Positions 35,811 through 45,536 of a stretch of 64,000 bases of DNA are shown here, in pieces. The stretch's first letter is position 1, and each line of letters starts with the position of its first letter. The stretch is taken from assembly GCA_001890945.1 (NCBI GenBank), contig CM007608.1, positions 1 to 64,000 of the forward strand, given 5' to 3'. A program made the translations under genes and the position numbers. The DNA comes from Alphaproteobacteria bacterium AO1-B. GTDB taxonomy: Bacteria > Pseudomonadota > Alphaproteobacteria > Rhizobiales > Stappiaceae. Below the pieces are notes generated by a model. That model made no database searches and had not been told where the DNA came from. It worked only from the letters and a program-made list of their open reading frames with translations.

Positions 35811-37661
35811 TCAAGACACCTTGCCCGTAATCTCCGGCTCTGGTGACCAGAACTGACCCTTGGTTTCAATCAGCAGATCCTGAAACTCGGTTGCGGGCAT
35901 GGGCCGGCCGAAATGGTAGCCCTGCAGGAGGTCGCAGCCCATGTCGAGGGCAAGGCGCGCATGTGCTTCCGTTTCAACGCCCTCTGCCACGATGCTCATG
36001 CCAAGGCTCTTGCCGATGCCGATGATGGAGGCCATCAACTCGCGGGCAGTCTGGTCTTCCACGACCGGCAATATGAACTGCCGGTCGATTTTGAGGACCG
36101 CCGGATTGATTTTCAAAAGTCCCTGCACGGAGGCATGACCGGTGCCAAAGTCATCGAGCGCGATGGTCACCCCCAGCTCTTTCAGCTCGCTGAGCGTCCA
36201 GTTCACAACATCGCCAAGCCTGTCGAGATAAACCGATTCCAGGATTTCGATCGTGAGCCGTTTGGGGGGAATGCCGACGCGTTTGATGTCATGAATAAGG
36301 TTCGGGTCCGCCAAACGTCCGGCAGAAACATTGATCGAAACCCTTGGAAGATCGACCCCAGCACCATCAATCAGCGCCAGTTTTTTCGGAAGCGTCGCAA
36401 AGACGATTTCGTCGATCCGCTTCAAGATGCCCATCTTGTCGGCCGTTTCCAAAAACGCGGCTGGCGGCAAGAGGCCCATTCTTGGATGCGCCCATCTGAC
36501 AAGCACTTCGGCCGAGGCGATAGTGCCGGTCGCAGCGTCGATGAGCGGCTGGAAGAATGGAACGAACTCCCGGTTTTCGCAGGCAATCAGGAGATCGGAC
36601 ACAAGGCGCTTGGCGGCAATCGCCTCGGCATGCATCTCCTTTGTGAAGAAAGACCAGCGGCCCTTGCCGTTGGTTTTGGCGTGGTAAAGGGCCGTGTCCG
36701 CATCGCTCACCACCCGCTCAGGCGCATCCATTGTGGCGTTTGCGATCGCAACGCCGACACTGGCGCTGCAGAAGGTGGATTTGCCTTCAAACACGAACGG
36801 CGCATGCATTTCCTGAACAATAGCATCCGCCAGGCTGCTGATGTCTAGAGCGCTTTGCCCAAGCGGACGCAAGACCACGAACTCATCCCCGCCGATGCGG
36901 GCGACAAGGTCCGTCTCGTTGGTGAGCCTACGAAGCATCTCGGCGACGGAAATCAGAAGGCGATCGCCGGCATCATGCCCAAACGTGTCGTTGACGGATT
37001 TGAAACGGTCCAGATCGATGTAAAACACCGCAAAGTCCGATCCGCCGTCTTTCAGGTTGGATACCCAGGACTTGAACTCCACCTCGAAATGCCGCCGATT
37101 GGAAAGACCCGTCAGCGCATCTTCCTTCGCCTCTTTGGCAACCTTCTTGGCCAGCTGGAACAGCCGATTGTTTTCTCGCTCCAGATGCCCGATTTTTTCG
37201 ACATAGCTTGTCAGCGCTTCGCGCCCAGAGACGGGCCGTTCCAGATGCCGGACGGTGTCTCCCTGGCCGGCCTGATCCTCCAGCTCGATCAGCGAACACA
37301 GCCACCACCGGTCGCCGGTCGACGTATCGGAAAGGGGCGTCCAGCTCATCCGCTGCCAGTATTGCTCGCCGTTTTTCCGGTTGTTGAGCGCCTTGACCGA
37401 AAAATGCTCCCAGTTCATCAGCTTTTCGATGATGATCAGGTGATTGCCCTGATCCATGCTGGAGCCGATCAGGATCGTGCCGCGCTGACCAATAACCTCG
37501 GCCGCGTCATATCCGGTGATCTTGCAGAACGCGCTGTTGCACCATTGAAAGTGCATGACCGCGCCGTCAGCATCGGACGCAAGCGCGAGCGCAAGTCCTT
37601 CGACTGACTTGTCATTGATCTGGGCAAGTATTTGAGGCGGTATCGGGGATGAGCCTTTCAT
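35811..37661 (-). CDS. PAS-GGDEF-EAL cyclic-di-GMP signalling protein
   Basis: A 616-residue soluble protein. Residues about 10-130 form a PAS domain (WCNSAFCKITGYDAAEVIGQ, then LNNRKNGEQYWQRMSW). A coiled linker leads to a GGDEF domain with intact RIGGDEFVVL (about residue 255) and an EAL domain with AEVLVRWAHP, DDFGTGHASV and EGVETEAH. Both catalytic signatures look intact, so it could make or break cyclic-di-GMP; many such tandem proteins act mainly as phosphodiesterases. The PAS with its flanking PAC-like part suggests light, redox or ligand sensing. It stands alone. Confidence 0.93.
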   Translation of the reverse strand: MKGSSPIPPQILAQINDKSVEGLALALASDADGAVMHFQWCNSAFCKITGYDAAEVIGQRGTILIGSSMDQGNHLIIIEKLMNWEHFSVKALNNRKNGEQYWQRMSWTPLSDTSTGDRWWLCSLIELEDQAGQGDTVRHLERPVSGREALTSYVEKIGHLERENNRLFQLAKKVAKEAKEDALTGLSNRRHFEVEFKSWVSNLKDGGSDFAVFYIDLDRFKSVNDTFGHDAGDRLLISVAEMLRRLTNETDLVARIGGDEFVVLRPLGQSALDISSLADAIVQEMHAPFVFEGKSTFCSASVGVAIANATMDAPERVVSDADTALYHAKTNGKGRWSFFTKEMHAEAIAAKRLVSDLLIACENREFVPFFQPLIDAATGTIASAEVLVRWAHPRMGLLPPAAFLETADKMGILKRIDEIVFATLPKKLALIDGAGVDLPRVSINVSAGRLADPNLIHDIKRVGIPPKRLTIEILESVYLDRLGDVVNWTLSELKELGVTIALDDFGTGHASVQGLLKINPAVLKIDRQFILPVVEDQTARELMASIIGIGKSLGMSIVAEGVETEAHARLALDMGCDLLQGYHFGRPMPATEFQDLLIETKGQFWSPEPEITGKVS

Positions 37662-37925
37662 CTTCAGGCTCTTAGAAGACTGCCGGTTAAATAGGCAATT
37701 GTCATTTTCTACAGGTCAGCCAAAAGAAATGGCCCAACTTCAACTTGCAGAATATGCCGAATTCACCAAATCAGACAAAAGTTGTATTTTCATGGTTACG
37801 GACGGGTGAATCCTTGAGGCAAATCAGGCTGATAGGGAATGAAGGTGCGGAACGAGTCCAAATCCATATACCTATCTTAGGAAACACTGGGGCTACTGGC
37901 AGGCTCATACGAAGCAAAAGTGTCA

Positions 37926-38171
37926 CGGACTAAACACATGGAATACCTAGTGGGTATGAACATGCTGGATATTTTAGGTGAAATGAATAGCATCCACGCT
38001 TTCGCTCTAAATTGCACTCATGTTGAGAATTGAGCCAACAATATCCGGTTCGGTAGTTGGATCCATGTCAAACCGGATTGCCTTCCAATCACTACCTTGA
38101 AACTCTACAGGTACCTTGGCCCCATTTCTTGGATGACCGGTCCCAACGTAAAGTATCTTTTTGTTTTGCAT
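37926..38171 (-). pseudogene. Decayed SAM-dependent methyltransferase
   Basis: From an ATG at 38171 the minus strand reads KKILYVGTGHPRNGAKVP and later PDIVGSILNMSAI, the conserved N-terminus of a methyltransferase family often found beside SPINDLY-type transferases. A TAG at 38007-38009 interrupts it after 54 codons. The same frame continues with SESVDAIHFT, a TAA, NIQHVHTH, a TAG and VFHVFSP, which still matches the family's SVDAVYSSHNIEHLYPHEVP region residue for residue in many places. So the gene has died by point mutations without losing frame. Downstream similarity fades by about 37925. It lies 10 bases after the SPINDLY-type gene. Confidence 0.8.
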
Positions 38172-38180
38172 TGTGGTTCG

Positions 38181-39788
38181 CTATTCATCGGCCTGAATTG
38201 TGTGGTAGAGCCTGATCAGGCGGTCTTCCAATTCTCTTGTGAAGCCTTGTACATCCATAAGAGGTGATGAAATCATCCGCGATCGCAGGCTCGCACGCAA
38301 GGTTTTGAGCCGGTCACTGTTGCTGGCCAGCTCCACCGAGATGCTTATGTAATCTTCCATATCCTCAGCAGCTAATTCTTGCAGACCAATCTGGTTTAGA
38401 AATGCAAAAGTCTGGCGGCTCACAACACGGCTTTGAGGCACGGTCACGACAGGTACTCCGCAATAGAGCGCTTCACAGCTCGTTAGCCCGCCAGTGAAAG
38501 GGAATGGGTCTAGGGCAATGTCAATATCGCCATATTCCTTAAGCAAATCGGCATGGAAACTCGGACCTCGCAGCTCAATTCTGTCAGCGGCTATGCCGCG
38601 ATCGGCAAACGCCTGACTCACTCTTTGCCGGAAATCCGCATCGTTAAACGTCCGCCACTTTAGGATAAGTCGTGCATCTGGAATTACGGCCAGTATCTTG
38701 GACCAGACTTCAATAACACCATCATTGAGCTTTGCGGTGTTATTGAAACTTCCGAAAGTGACATAACCGTTCTGCATTACGGGTGCGATCGCGACTTCTG
38801 GCATCCAGGGTACCGCCTTATAGCAAAATCGCGAGTTCATTTTGACTATGGGTTCGATGAATTGATCTTCAACGTCATCTGACGCGTGCCAGGCATCCAA
38901 TATCACAGCGTCAATGTACTGCAGACCAGTGGTCGCAAAGTAACCCAACCAACTGATCATGACTGGAGTAGGACGGTACGCAAAAACGGTGAGTCGTGAA
39001 CCACCGGTGTGACCGGAAAGGTCTACCAACACATCAATGTTATCTAAGCGTATTTGATCGGCTAGTGAAACATCATCAACAGAAGAAACATCATGAAGTG
39101 TACAGGCAGCCGCAACCTCATTCGTCACCCAGTCTTTGACCATCCCAGCGCTATAGACGATCGGCACCACCCGTTCCGGGTTATGCGCTTTGAGGACATC
39201 TTTAACGAAAAGACCAACCGTATGTTGGCAGATATCTCCAGAAACATAGCCAACACGTAATGGGCGACTTTCTAAATCGCCAAATGCTGGACGCGGCTTA
39301 AAGCCACCGGCCTGCGCTATCGCCCAACGGCCCCATTTGATGGCTGCGGACTTTCTAGCGAAATCACTAACCCCAGGATCATATTCCTGACCGACCAAAG
39401 CATTCCGACGGATAACGGGATGGTTGGGTAGTTTTTGCTGCAATTCTTCATAGAGTGAACGCGCATTGCTATGTTCCGCTGCCTCACGTGCCAAATTCGC
39501 AAGATTAACTTGTGCCCGCAGATCTGTTGGCGCGCGATTTCTTGCACACTGATAAACCGCACGCGCATCCGACAAGAAGCCATAGCCTGCTAGCAATGCC
39601 CCGGTCGCGAGCAACATATTAACTTGGTCTGTGTTGGTGCAAATGTCGCGGCAAGTTGCGAGCATCTCGTCAAACCGGCCGGCAGCGGCATAAGTCTTTG
39701 CGAGATCTATTTGGCTGCCTAGATCCAAAAAATCACCTTCAATAAAACAAGTTGCTAAATGCGTGGAATGTTTCGGAGGAAACCTCAC
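38181..39788 (-). CDS. TPR protein with SPINDLY-type O-GlcNAc transferase domain (GT41)
   Basis: A 535-residue protein. Residues about 25-145 are TPR-like helices (QIDLAKTYAAAGRFDEMLAT, LLAGYGFLSDARAVYQCARN). From about 170 comes a GT41 catalytic region: PLRVGYVSGDICQHTVG with the conserved histidine, DVLVDLSGHTGGSRL, SWLGYFATTGL, FGSFNNTAKLNDGVIEVW with the NxxKL lysine, and DIDIALDPFPFTGGLTSCEAL. It should transfer a sugar to serine or threonine of a protein; in bacteria such enzymes are often linked to flagellin or other surface proteins. The gene is visibly more AT-rich than its neighbours and flanked by dead genes, which suggests transfer. Confidence 0.87.
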   Translation of the reverse strand: MRFPPKHSTHLATCFIEGDFLDLGSQIDLAKTYAAAGRFDEMLATCRDICTNTDQVNMLLATGALLAGYGFLSDARAVYQCARNRAPTDLRAQVNLANLAREAAEHSNARSLYEELQQKLPNHPVIRRNALVGQEYDPGVSDFARKSAAIKWGRWAIAQAGGFKPRPAFGDLESRPLRVGYVSGDICQHTVGLFVKDVLKAHNPERVVPIVYSAGMVKDWVTNEVAAACTLHDVSSVDDVSLADQIRLDNIDVLVDLSGHTGGSRLTVFAYRPTPVMISWLGYFATTGLQYIDAVILDAWHASDDVEDQFIEPIVKMNSRFCYKAVPWMPEVAIAPVMQNGYVTFGSFNNTAKLNDGVIEVWSKILAVIPDARLILKWRTFNDADFRQRVSQAFADRGIAADRIELRGPSFHADLLKEYGDIDIALDPFPFTGGLTSCEALYCGVPVVTVPQSRVVSRQTFAFLNQIGLQELAAEDMEDYISISVELASNSDRLKTLRASLRSRMISSPLMDVQGFTRELEDRLIRLYHTIQADE

Positions 39789-40001
39789 ATGCCACCAATC
39801 GAGGCTCGCTGCTTCTCCTTGCTACCAAAATGCATGACAATTTGCAGTGCTCTGGCAACTTCTCAATCATATTCAATGCTGGCGCTGTCAGTAAACCTCA
39901 TCACCTGTTAAACTATCGCCCAACCGCCGCGGGGAATTGGATAGTGAGACGCTGACATACCGGTTGCGCATAATTTTGATTATGGAATTTTTATACCTAA
40001 A

Positions 40002-40301
40002 TTAAAAATCTCGAAAGAGCATGTCCAAGGCTCTCGTAATTTCAGATTACTGTCCGTCCAGGCTTCCGATGGGTTCGCACAATTCTTGTACAAGTACAGC
40101 CGACAATAACTGCGTCACCATCACATGAACCCCGCCATTGATCATGAAAACCGGGTTTAGAAAGCGCGCTGGAGTTGGCGCTTCAGGTTCTGGCATAAGT
40201 GGAACAACAACCCGCGTGTTCAGATCGTCAAGCAGGTCCGCTTGGGCGTCTAGAACCAACACATCGCCGGATTTAGGCCTATAGATCTTTTTGCGCGCAA
40301 C
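40002..40301 (-). pseudogene. ccdB: CcdB-family toxin, inactivated
   Basis: The minus strand encodes KIYRPKSGDVLVLDAQADLLD, LNTRVVVPLMPEPEAP, RFLNPVFMINGGVHVMVTQL and EPIGSLDGQ, the body of an alphaproteobacterial CcdB. A TAA at 40047-40049 then interrupts, but the frame goes on with SEITRALDMLFRDF and a second TAA at 40002, the exact expected C-terminus. There is also no start codon in the expected place: the codon after the ccdA stop is GTT. The open frame to 40391 takes its ATG from inside ccdA in another frame. In CcdB the last residues are needed for gyrase poisoning, so the toxin is probably dead. Confidence 0.82.
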
Positions 40302-40474
40302 TAAAACAGCTGGGACTTGGCTAGCGGCAAATCGTGTTCCACAACGAATACATTGGAGCTTTTGAGAGCAGACTGGTCTTCCTGCCGCCACTGATCCGCC
40401 ATCGATCTGGAGACAGCTAACAGTATGCCTTCTTCGGCCGCTTGGGAGATGTTAATGTCAAGCTGTTCGACAGA
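40301..40474 (-). pseudogene. ccdA: CcdA-family antitoxin, remnant
   Basis: The minus-strand frame ending in TAG at 40301-40303 reads QLDINISQAAEEGILLAVS, then ADQWRQEDQSALKSSN and VEHDLPLAKSQLF. This matches the CcdA family: the INxSQAAEEG helix, the WxxEN..AL..SN segment and the HGLPLAKxRQF ending. The N-terminal ribbon part is missing in this frame; an in-frame TAG stands at 40481-40483, and a neighbouring frame reads GLDSPSLS, which suggests a frameshift. It immediately precedes the ccdB remnant, the normal ccdAB order. Confidence 0.78.
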
Positions 40475-40676
40475 CTGGGGCTATCCAGTCCAAACAGCGT
40501 GTGGCAGACCCCCAACTTTCCTGCAATGGGGAAGTTTTCGTCGCGGCCACCTTGTGCCGGCACGCTGTTATGGTGTTTAGAAGACGCTGCACCGCTCAAG
40601 AGCCGGAACATAAAGCCGTCAAGGCAATGGCCACCGGCCCGACAGACAACAATAACGACCTCACGGAGGCGCTTCA

Positions 40677-41744
40677 GTGACCCAGACTGAGCTGACAATC
40701 CGCCAACCTGACGACTGGCATCTTCACTTGCGCGATGGCGCCATGCTGGAAGCGGTGTTGCCGCACACAAGCGCCAATTTTGCACGTGCCATCATCATGC
40801 CGAATCTGGTGCCACCGGTTGTGCGCACCGAGCACGCGCAGGCTTACCGGGAGCGCATCATGAACGTGCTGCCAGCCGGTCACAGCTTCGAGCCGCTGAT
40901 GACGCTGTACCTCACCGAGGCAACAGACCCGGCCGATGTGCGCAACGGCGCAGAAAGCGGTTTGATCACGGCGCTGAAGCTTTATCCGTCCGGAGCCACG
41001 ACGAATTCTGAAAACGGTGTTCGGGATTTTGAAAAGATCTACCCGGTTCTGGAAACCATGAGCGACGAAGATGTGCCTCTGCTGGTCCACGGCGAGGTCA
41101 CCGACGCCGACATTGACATCTTCGACCGGGAAGCCGTTTTCCTGGAGCGCGTGCTGTCTCCGATCCGGGAGAAGTTTCCAGAGCTCCGCATCGTTTTGGA
41201 ACACGCCACGACGTCCCATGCGATTGATTTCGTAAAGGCATCAAAAGCGCGCACCGCGGCGACCATCACCACTCACCATCTGATCATCAACCGCAACGCC
41301 ATTCTGGCCGGCGGGATCAAACCACATTATTACTGCCTGCCGGTGGCAAAGCGCGAAAAACACCGCCTGGCCCTGCGCGAAGCGGCAACCTCCGGCGACG
41401 CGCGTTTCTTCCTTGGCACCGACTCTGCCCCGCACACCGACACGGCAAAGGAAAGCGCGTGCGGCTGCGCCGGCATTTTCTCGTCAATCAACACGATCAA
41501 CTGCCTGGCGCATGTGTTTGAAGAAGATGGCGCGCTCGACAAGCTGGAAGGCTTTGCCTCACTGAATGGCCCGGCGTTTTACAGGCTGCCGCCAAATGAG
41601 CGCCGCATCCGTCTTTTCAAAAGCGCAGATCCGGTCAGCTTTCCGGACAAGATCCAATTTCCGGAAGGCACAGTGACCGTCTTTGATCCCGGCTACCCGC
41701 TTCATTGGCAGCATGAACCGGTCGCCGCAGCGGCTGCCGCCTAA
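40677..41744 (+). CDS. pyrC: Dihydroorotase
   Basis: A 355-residue cytoplasmic amidohydrolase that closes carbamoyl-aspartate to dihydroorotate in pyrimidine synthesis. The metal ligands are seen in [10 protein letters not shown], the carboxylated lysine in [31 protein letters not shown] and [10 protein letters not shown]; the catalytic aspartate is in FLGTDSAPH. This is the short PyrC type of E. coli. Translation starts at GTG 40677, with GGAGG seven bases upstream. It stands alone and ends in an alanine-rich tail before a terminator. Confidence 0.96.
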   Translation: MTQTELTIRQPDDWHLHLRDGAMLEAVLPHTSANFARAIIMPNLVPPVVRTEHAQAYRERIMNVLPAGHSFEPLMTLYLTEATDPADVRNGAESGLITALKLYPSGATTNSENGVRDFEKIYPVLETMSDEDVPLLVHGEVTDADIDIFDREAVFLERVLSPIREKFPELRIVLEHATTSHAIDFVKASKARTAATITTHHLIINRNAILAGGIKPHYYCLPVAKREKHRLALREAATSGDARFFLGTDSAPHTDTAKESACGCAGIFSSINTINCLAHVFEEDGALDKLEGFASLNGPAFYRLPPNERRIRLFKSADPVSFPDKIQFPEGTVTVFDPGYPLHWQHEPVAAAAAA

Positions 41745-41790
41745 GCCAAGAGGCCCAAACAATCGACGGGCCTTTACGCACCGAAATAGG

Positions 41791-41824
41791 AAGGATCCGG
41801 ACAGACACTCCGGGTCCTTTTTTA
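41791..41824 (+). terminator. Terminator after pyrC
   Basis: GGATCCGGA, a short loop, TCCGGGTCC, then seven T. The stem and U-tract are clear; it lies about 50 bases past the pyrC stop. Confidence 0.85.
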
Positions 41825-41991
41825 TTGTATTGGCACGCATCCCTTGGCGGCCTATGGGGCAGCAGGAGAATTTCCACCGCCAGAACCTAGGAATGATCTG
41901 GACAGCGCTGCATCCGGTGAATACCTAAGGCGGGCACCCTTCTTTCCGCCCTCGGCCCTGCCCGCCGGACCCAGATCTTTAAAGAGACAGC

Positions 41992-43005
41992 ATGCTTCAA
42001 AAGAAACGCGCCTTTATCACTGGGTCTGCCGGCTTTATCGGCTTTCATCTGGCCGAGCTGTTGTTGCAGGAAGGCTGGGAAGTTGCCGGCTTTGACGGCC
42101 TGACGGACTACTACGATGTCCGGCTGAAGGAACGCCGCCACGAGATCCTGCATCAGCACGGCACGTTTTCCTCCACCATTGCGCAGCTGGAAGACACAAC
42201 GTCTGTTTCTAAGAGCATTGCGGATTTCAAACCGGATGTGATCGTTCACCTCGCGGCCCAGGCCGGGGTGCGCTACAGCCTGGAAAACCCGCGCGCTTAT
42301 GTTGATGCCAATGTGGTCGGTACACTCAACGTCATGGAGGCTGCGCGCGCTGCCAATGTTCAGCATCTGCTGATGGCCTCGACCAGCTCGGTTTATGGCG
42401 CGAACACTGAAATGCCGTTCGATGAGAACCAGAAGACCGATACGCCGCTGACCATTTACGCAGCGACCAAAAAGGCAAACGAGGCGATGGGACATGCCTG
42501 GGCGCATATCCATCAAATCCCGATCACCATGTTCCGGTTCTTCACGGTTTATGGCCCCTGGGGGCGCCCGGATATGGCGCTGTTTAAATTCACCAAGGGG
42601 ATCCTCGAAGGCACGCCGATCGATATTTACAATCACGGCGAGATGTACCGCGACTTCACCTATGTGGCCGATCTGGTGCGCGGCATTCGCGGTCTGATGG
42701 ATGCGGTTCCGAGAAGCGAGGGGGCGGCCTCGAAAACGGACAATTTGAGTCCGGTTGCGCCCTACCGGGTGGTGAACATCGGCAACTCGGACAAGGTCCG
42801 CTTGCTCGATTTCATTGAGGCGATCGAAGATGAACTCGGCACGAAGGCCACCCGCAACTTGATGCCGATGCAGACAGGCGACGTGCCGGCGACCTGGGCC
42901 GATGCCACGCTGCTGCAAGACCTGACCGGCTACAAGCCCGAGACACCATTCCGCGAAGGCGTTGCCAAGTTCGTGCAGTGGTACCGCGACTATTACGAGG
43001 TCTAA
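41992..43005 (+). CDS. NAD-dependent epimerase, UDP-glucuronate 4-epimerase-like
   Basis: A 337-residue extended short-chain dehydrogenase. [17 protein letters not shown] binds [11 protein letters not shown] and YAATKKANE hold the catalytic serine, tyrosine and lysine, and [19 protein letters not shown] plus [15 protein letters not shown] are marks of UDP-glucuronate 4-epimerases. It should make UDP-galacturonate or a related uronic acid. It is followed eight bases later by a nucleotide-sugar dehydrogenase, so the pair supplies an acidic sugar for capsule or O-antigen. Confidence 0.9.
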   Translation: MLQKKRAFITGSAGFIGFHLAELLLQEGWEVAGFDGLTDYYDVRLKERRHEILHQHGTFSSTIAQLEDTTSVSKSIADFKPDVIVHLAAQAGVRYSLENPRAYVDANVVGTLNVMEAARAANVQHLLMASTSSVYGANTEMPFDENQKTDTPLTIYAATKKANEAMGHAWAHIHQIPITMFRFFTVYGPWGRPDMALFKFTKGILEGTPIDIYNHGEMYRDFTYVADLVRGIRGLMDAVPRSEGAASKTDNLSPVAPYRVVNIGNSDKVRLLDFIEAIEDELGTKATRNLMPMQTGDVPATWADATLLQDLTGYKPETPFREGVAKFVQWYRDYYEV

Positions 43006-43012
43006 AGGTGAG

Positions 43013-44296
43013 ATGAGGAACCGAACCCCGGCACAGGCAAAAATTGCTGTCATCGGCCTTGGTTATGTCGGCCTGCCGCTGGCTGCCGAATTCGGTAAGA
43101 CCCACGCGGTCATGGGGTTTGATATCAATCCGGAGCGCATTGCCCAGCTGAGCGCGGGCACCGACACGACGCTCGAAGTCTCAAAGGACGACCTCACCGC
43201 TGCGACACACCTGCGCTTTACCTCCGATCCTCAGGAACTGGCAGAGTGTGACACCTACATCGTCACGGTGCCGACGCCAATTGATGCTTATAAGCAACCT
43301 GATCTCGGCCCCCTCCTCCGCGCCAGCGAGACCATCGGCAAGGTTCTAAAGCCCGGCGATCTGGTGATCTACGAAAGCACGGTCTATCCCGGCGCCACGG
43401 AAGAAGACTGTGTGCCAATGCTGGAGCGGGTGTCCGGTCTCACATTCAACGAAGATTTCTTTGCAGGTTACAGCCCGGAGCGGATCAATCCGGGCGACAA
43501 GTCCCACCGGCTGCCGCAGATCTGCAAAGTCACGTCCGGCTCGACACCGGAAACCGCCGACTTCGTCGATCAGCTTTATGCCGGGATTGTCACGGCAGGA
43601 ACCCACAAGGCCCCCTCGATCCGGGTGGCGGAAGCGGCCAAAGTCATCGAGAACACGCAGCGCGATCTCAACATCGCCTTGATCAACGAGCTGGCCATCA
43701 TCTTCAACCGGCTGGATATTGACACTGAGGCCGTGCTGAAAGCGGCCGGAACGAAGTGGAATTTCCTGCCCTTCCGGCCCGGCCTCGTTGGCGGGCACTG
43801 CATTGGCGTTGACCCCTATTACCTGACCCACAAAGCCCAGGCGACCGGCTATCACCCGGAGATCATTCTGGCCGGGCGGCGGCTGAATGATGGCATGGGC
43901 GCCTATGTGGTCTCCGAGATGGTCAAGGCCATGACCCGCAAGGCCTTGCCCGTCACCGGTTCCAGAATTCTTGTCATGGGTCTTGCGTTCAAGGAAAACT
44001 GCCCGGATCTTCGCAACACCGGCGTTGCCGGTATTCTTGAAGAGTTGAAAGACTACAACGTTTCGGTCGATGTCCATGACCCTTGTGTCGATGGGAATGC
44101 CGCACATGAGGAATATGGTATCTGGCCCGTGGAACAGCCGGCGGAAGGCGCTTACGACGCCATCATCGTTGCCGTCGCCCACCAGGCCTTCAAGGACATC
44201 GGCATCGACAAGATCCGCGCCTTAGGTAAACCCGGTGCGCTGGTCTACGACCTGAAATGCATGTTCCCAGCCGAAGAAACCGACCTGCGGCTTTGA
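43013..44296 (+). CDS. tviB: Nucleotide-sugar dehydrogenase, TviB/WbpA-like
   Basis: A protein of about 427 residues of the UDP-glucose/GDP-mannose dehydrogenase family. [18 protein letters not shown] binds [21 protein letters not shown] and [16 protein letters not shown], with the catalytic cysteine, are typical of the Vi-antigen TviB branch that oxidises UDP-N-acetylhexosamine to the uronic acid. The ATG at 43013 follows AAAGGTGAG; the longer frame from 42962 overlaps the epimerase gene. It is co-transcribed with the epimerase. Whether the substrate is UDP-GlcNAc or UDP-glucose cannot be proved from sequence. Confidence 0.9.
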   Translation: MRNRTPAQAKIAVIGLGYVGLPLAAEFGKTHAVMGFDINPERIAQLSAGTDTTLEVSKDDLTAATHLRFTSDPQELAECDTYIVTVPTPIDAYKQPDLGPLLRASETIGKVLKPGDLVIYESTVYPGATEEDCVPMLERVSGLTFNEDFFAGYSPERINPGDKSHRLPQICKVTSGSTPETADFVDQLYAGIVTAGTHKAPSIRVAEAAKVIENTQRDLNIALINELAIIFNRLDIDTEAVLKAAGTKWNFLPFRPGLVGGHCIGVDPYYLTHKAQATGYHPEIILAGRRLNDGMGAYVVSEMVKAMTRKALPVTGSRILVMGLAFKENCPDLRNTGVAGILEELKDYNVSVDVHDPCVDGNAAHEEYGIWPVEQPAEGAYDAIIVAVAHQAFKDIGIDKIRALGKPGALVYDLKCMFPAEETDLRL

Positions 44297-44460
44297 ATTA
44301 CGAAGCACTGCCGAGGCACAGCAGATGGGGTCGGTACAGATACGCGCTCCTTTGCGACGGTCGCGGTATCAATCGGTGACACCAGTTTTTCCGACCAGAA
44401 CCCCACCTCTACAAAAGCTAGCAGACAGCCGAGCGAATGGTTGAAACGATAGCCGTGAAT

Positions 44461-45474
44461 CTAAGCAGTCCTTTCAGTACTGCCTCGCGGGATCACATCA
44501 AAACCTAGATCGATGGTTTTTTGCTGCGGCTCTGCTCCCTGCAAGGCTTCGACGAGGTTCTCAAATGCGATCCGTCCCATGTCCAACCGGAAGGTTCTCA
44601 CACTGGTAATGGACGGATTGGCGGCGGCAACCATCTCCAAATCATTGAACCCACAGATCCCGAATTCCTCAGGAATGCGCACACCCCTTCTCTGGCATTC
44701 AAAGAGAGCTCCAAGCGCCAAGTCGTCATTATTGCACAACACAGCATTTGTATCTGGCGCCTTGGAGAGCAAATCCGCGACGAGCTCGCATCCAAGGGTC
44801 ACCGTTGAGGGTCGCGGGGTCGTTACCACCCGGTTTGCCGAGTAAACCCCGGCCAATTCCGCTTCGGTCTTGAAGCCCTTCAGCCGGCGCTGACTTCGTG
44901 GATCGAGGCGCGCGGCGATGTACCCGGGACGGTCATATCCTTGTTCCAAAAGGTGCCGGGTGGCTGCTCTCGACGCATCCACATGGGAAAATCCGACCAT
45001 CATATCGTAAGGATCTGGGCCACATTCCATGATCTGGACGATACGGCAGTCAGCCCCCATCAAGAGCTTCGACGTTTCGGAAGACTGATCAAGACCGGAC
45101 AAGATTAGTCCGGCAGGTCTCTGGCTCAAGAACGTCCGGACCAGTGTTTCCTCTTCCAAAGGGGAGTAGCGGGAATTCCCGAGCTGGATCTGCCACTTGG
45201 ACCCTTCTGCCGCCTCATAAATCCCCCGCATCACATCTGAAAAGACGTTGTTGGTCACGGACGGAACGATGACGCCGATGACGTTTGTTTTGCCGGCAGC
45301 AAGAGCACTTGCGGCGGGGTCAGGCACATATCCCAAGCGGTCGACAACCGCTTTTATCCTCAAACGCGTTTTCTCCGACACCTTGTCGGGATTCCGCAAA
45401 GCCCGCGAAACTGTCATAGCGCTAACGCCCGCTTCACGCGCAACATCTGAAATATTTAATTTGTTTTTCTTCAA
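44461..45474 (-). CDS. LacI-family repressor, GntR-like
   Basis: A 337-residue LacI-family repressor. The DNA-binding part is NISDVAREAGVSAMTVSRAL, with the hinge helix at DPAASALAAGKTNVIG, followed by a periplasmic-binding-protein-like sugar domain. It is divergent from gluconokinase and TRAP transporter genes, so gluconate or a related sugar acid is the likely effector. The intergenic region carries a TGTTAGCGCTATCA palindrome inside a promoter, and a similar site lies inside this gene near codon 18, suggesting repression and self-regulation. Confidence 0.93.
   Translation of the reverse strand: MKKNKLNISDVAREAGVSAMTVSRALRNPDKVSEKTRLRIKAVVDRLGYVPDPAASALAAGKTNVIGVIVPSVTNNVFSDVMRGIYEAAEGSKWQIQLGNSRYSPLEEETLVRTFLSQRPAGLILSGLDQSSETSKLLMGADCRIVQIMECGPDPYDMMVGFSHVDASRAATRHLLEQGYDRPGYIAARLDPRSQRRLKGFKTEAELAGVYSANRVVTTPRPSTVTLGCELVADLLSKAPDTNAVLCNNDDLALGALFECQRRGVRIPEEFGICGFNDLEMVAAANPSITSVRTFRLDMGRIAFENLVEALQGAEPQQKTIDLGFDVIPRGSTERTA
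45416..45426. promoter_or_regulatory. Second LacI-type operator inside the repressor gene
   Basis: ATAGCGCTAAC on the plus strand, that is GTTAGCGCTAT on the minus strand, identical over eleven bases to the core of the operator at 45545-45558. The centres lie 131 bases apart. Confidence 0.5.
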
Positions 45475-45536
45475 ATATTACAACCTTTTAAGATCACTAA
45501 TACGCTTCATGACAAGACTAACTTACAAAACGCCTG

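Noticed and set aside
40047..40391. Apparent intact CcdB of 114 residues
   Set aside because: Its ATG and first 30 residues come from the ccdA region in another frame, and the family C-terminus continues past the stop, so it is a pseudogene.
40417..40785. Minus-strand frame of 122 codons upstream of pyrC
   Set aside because: It overlaps the pyrC start and the ccdA remnant, with no family match.
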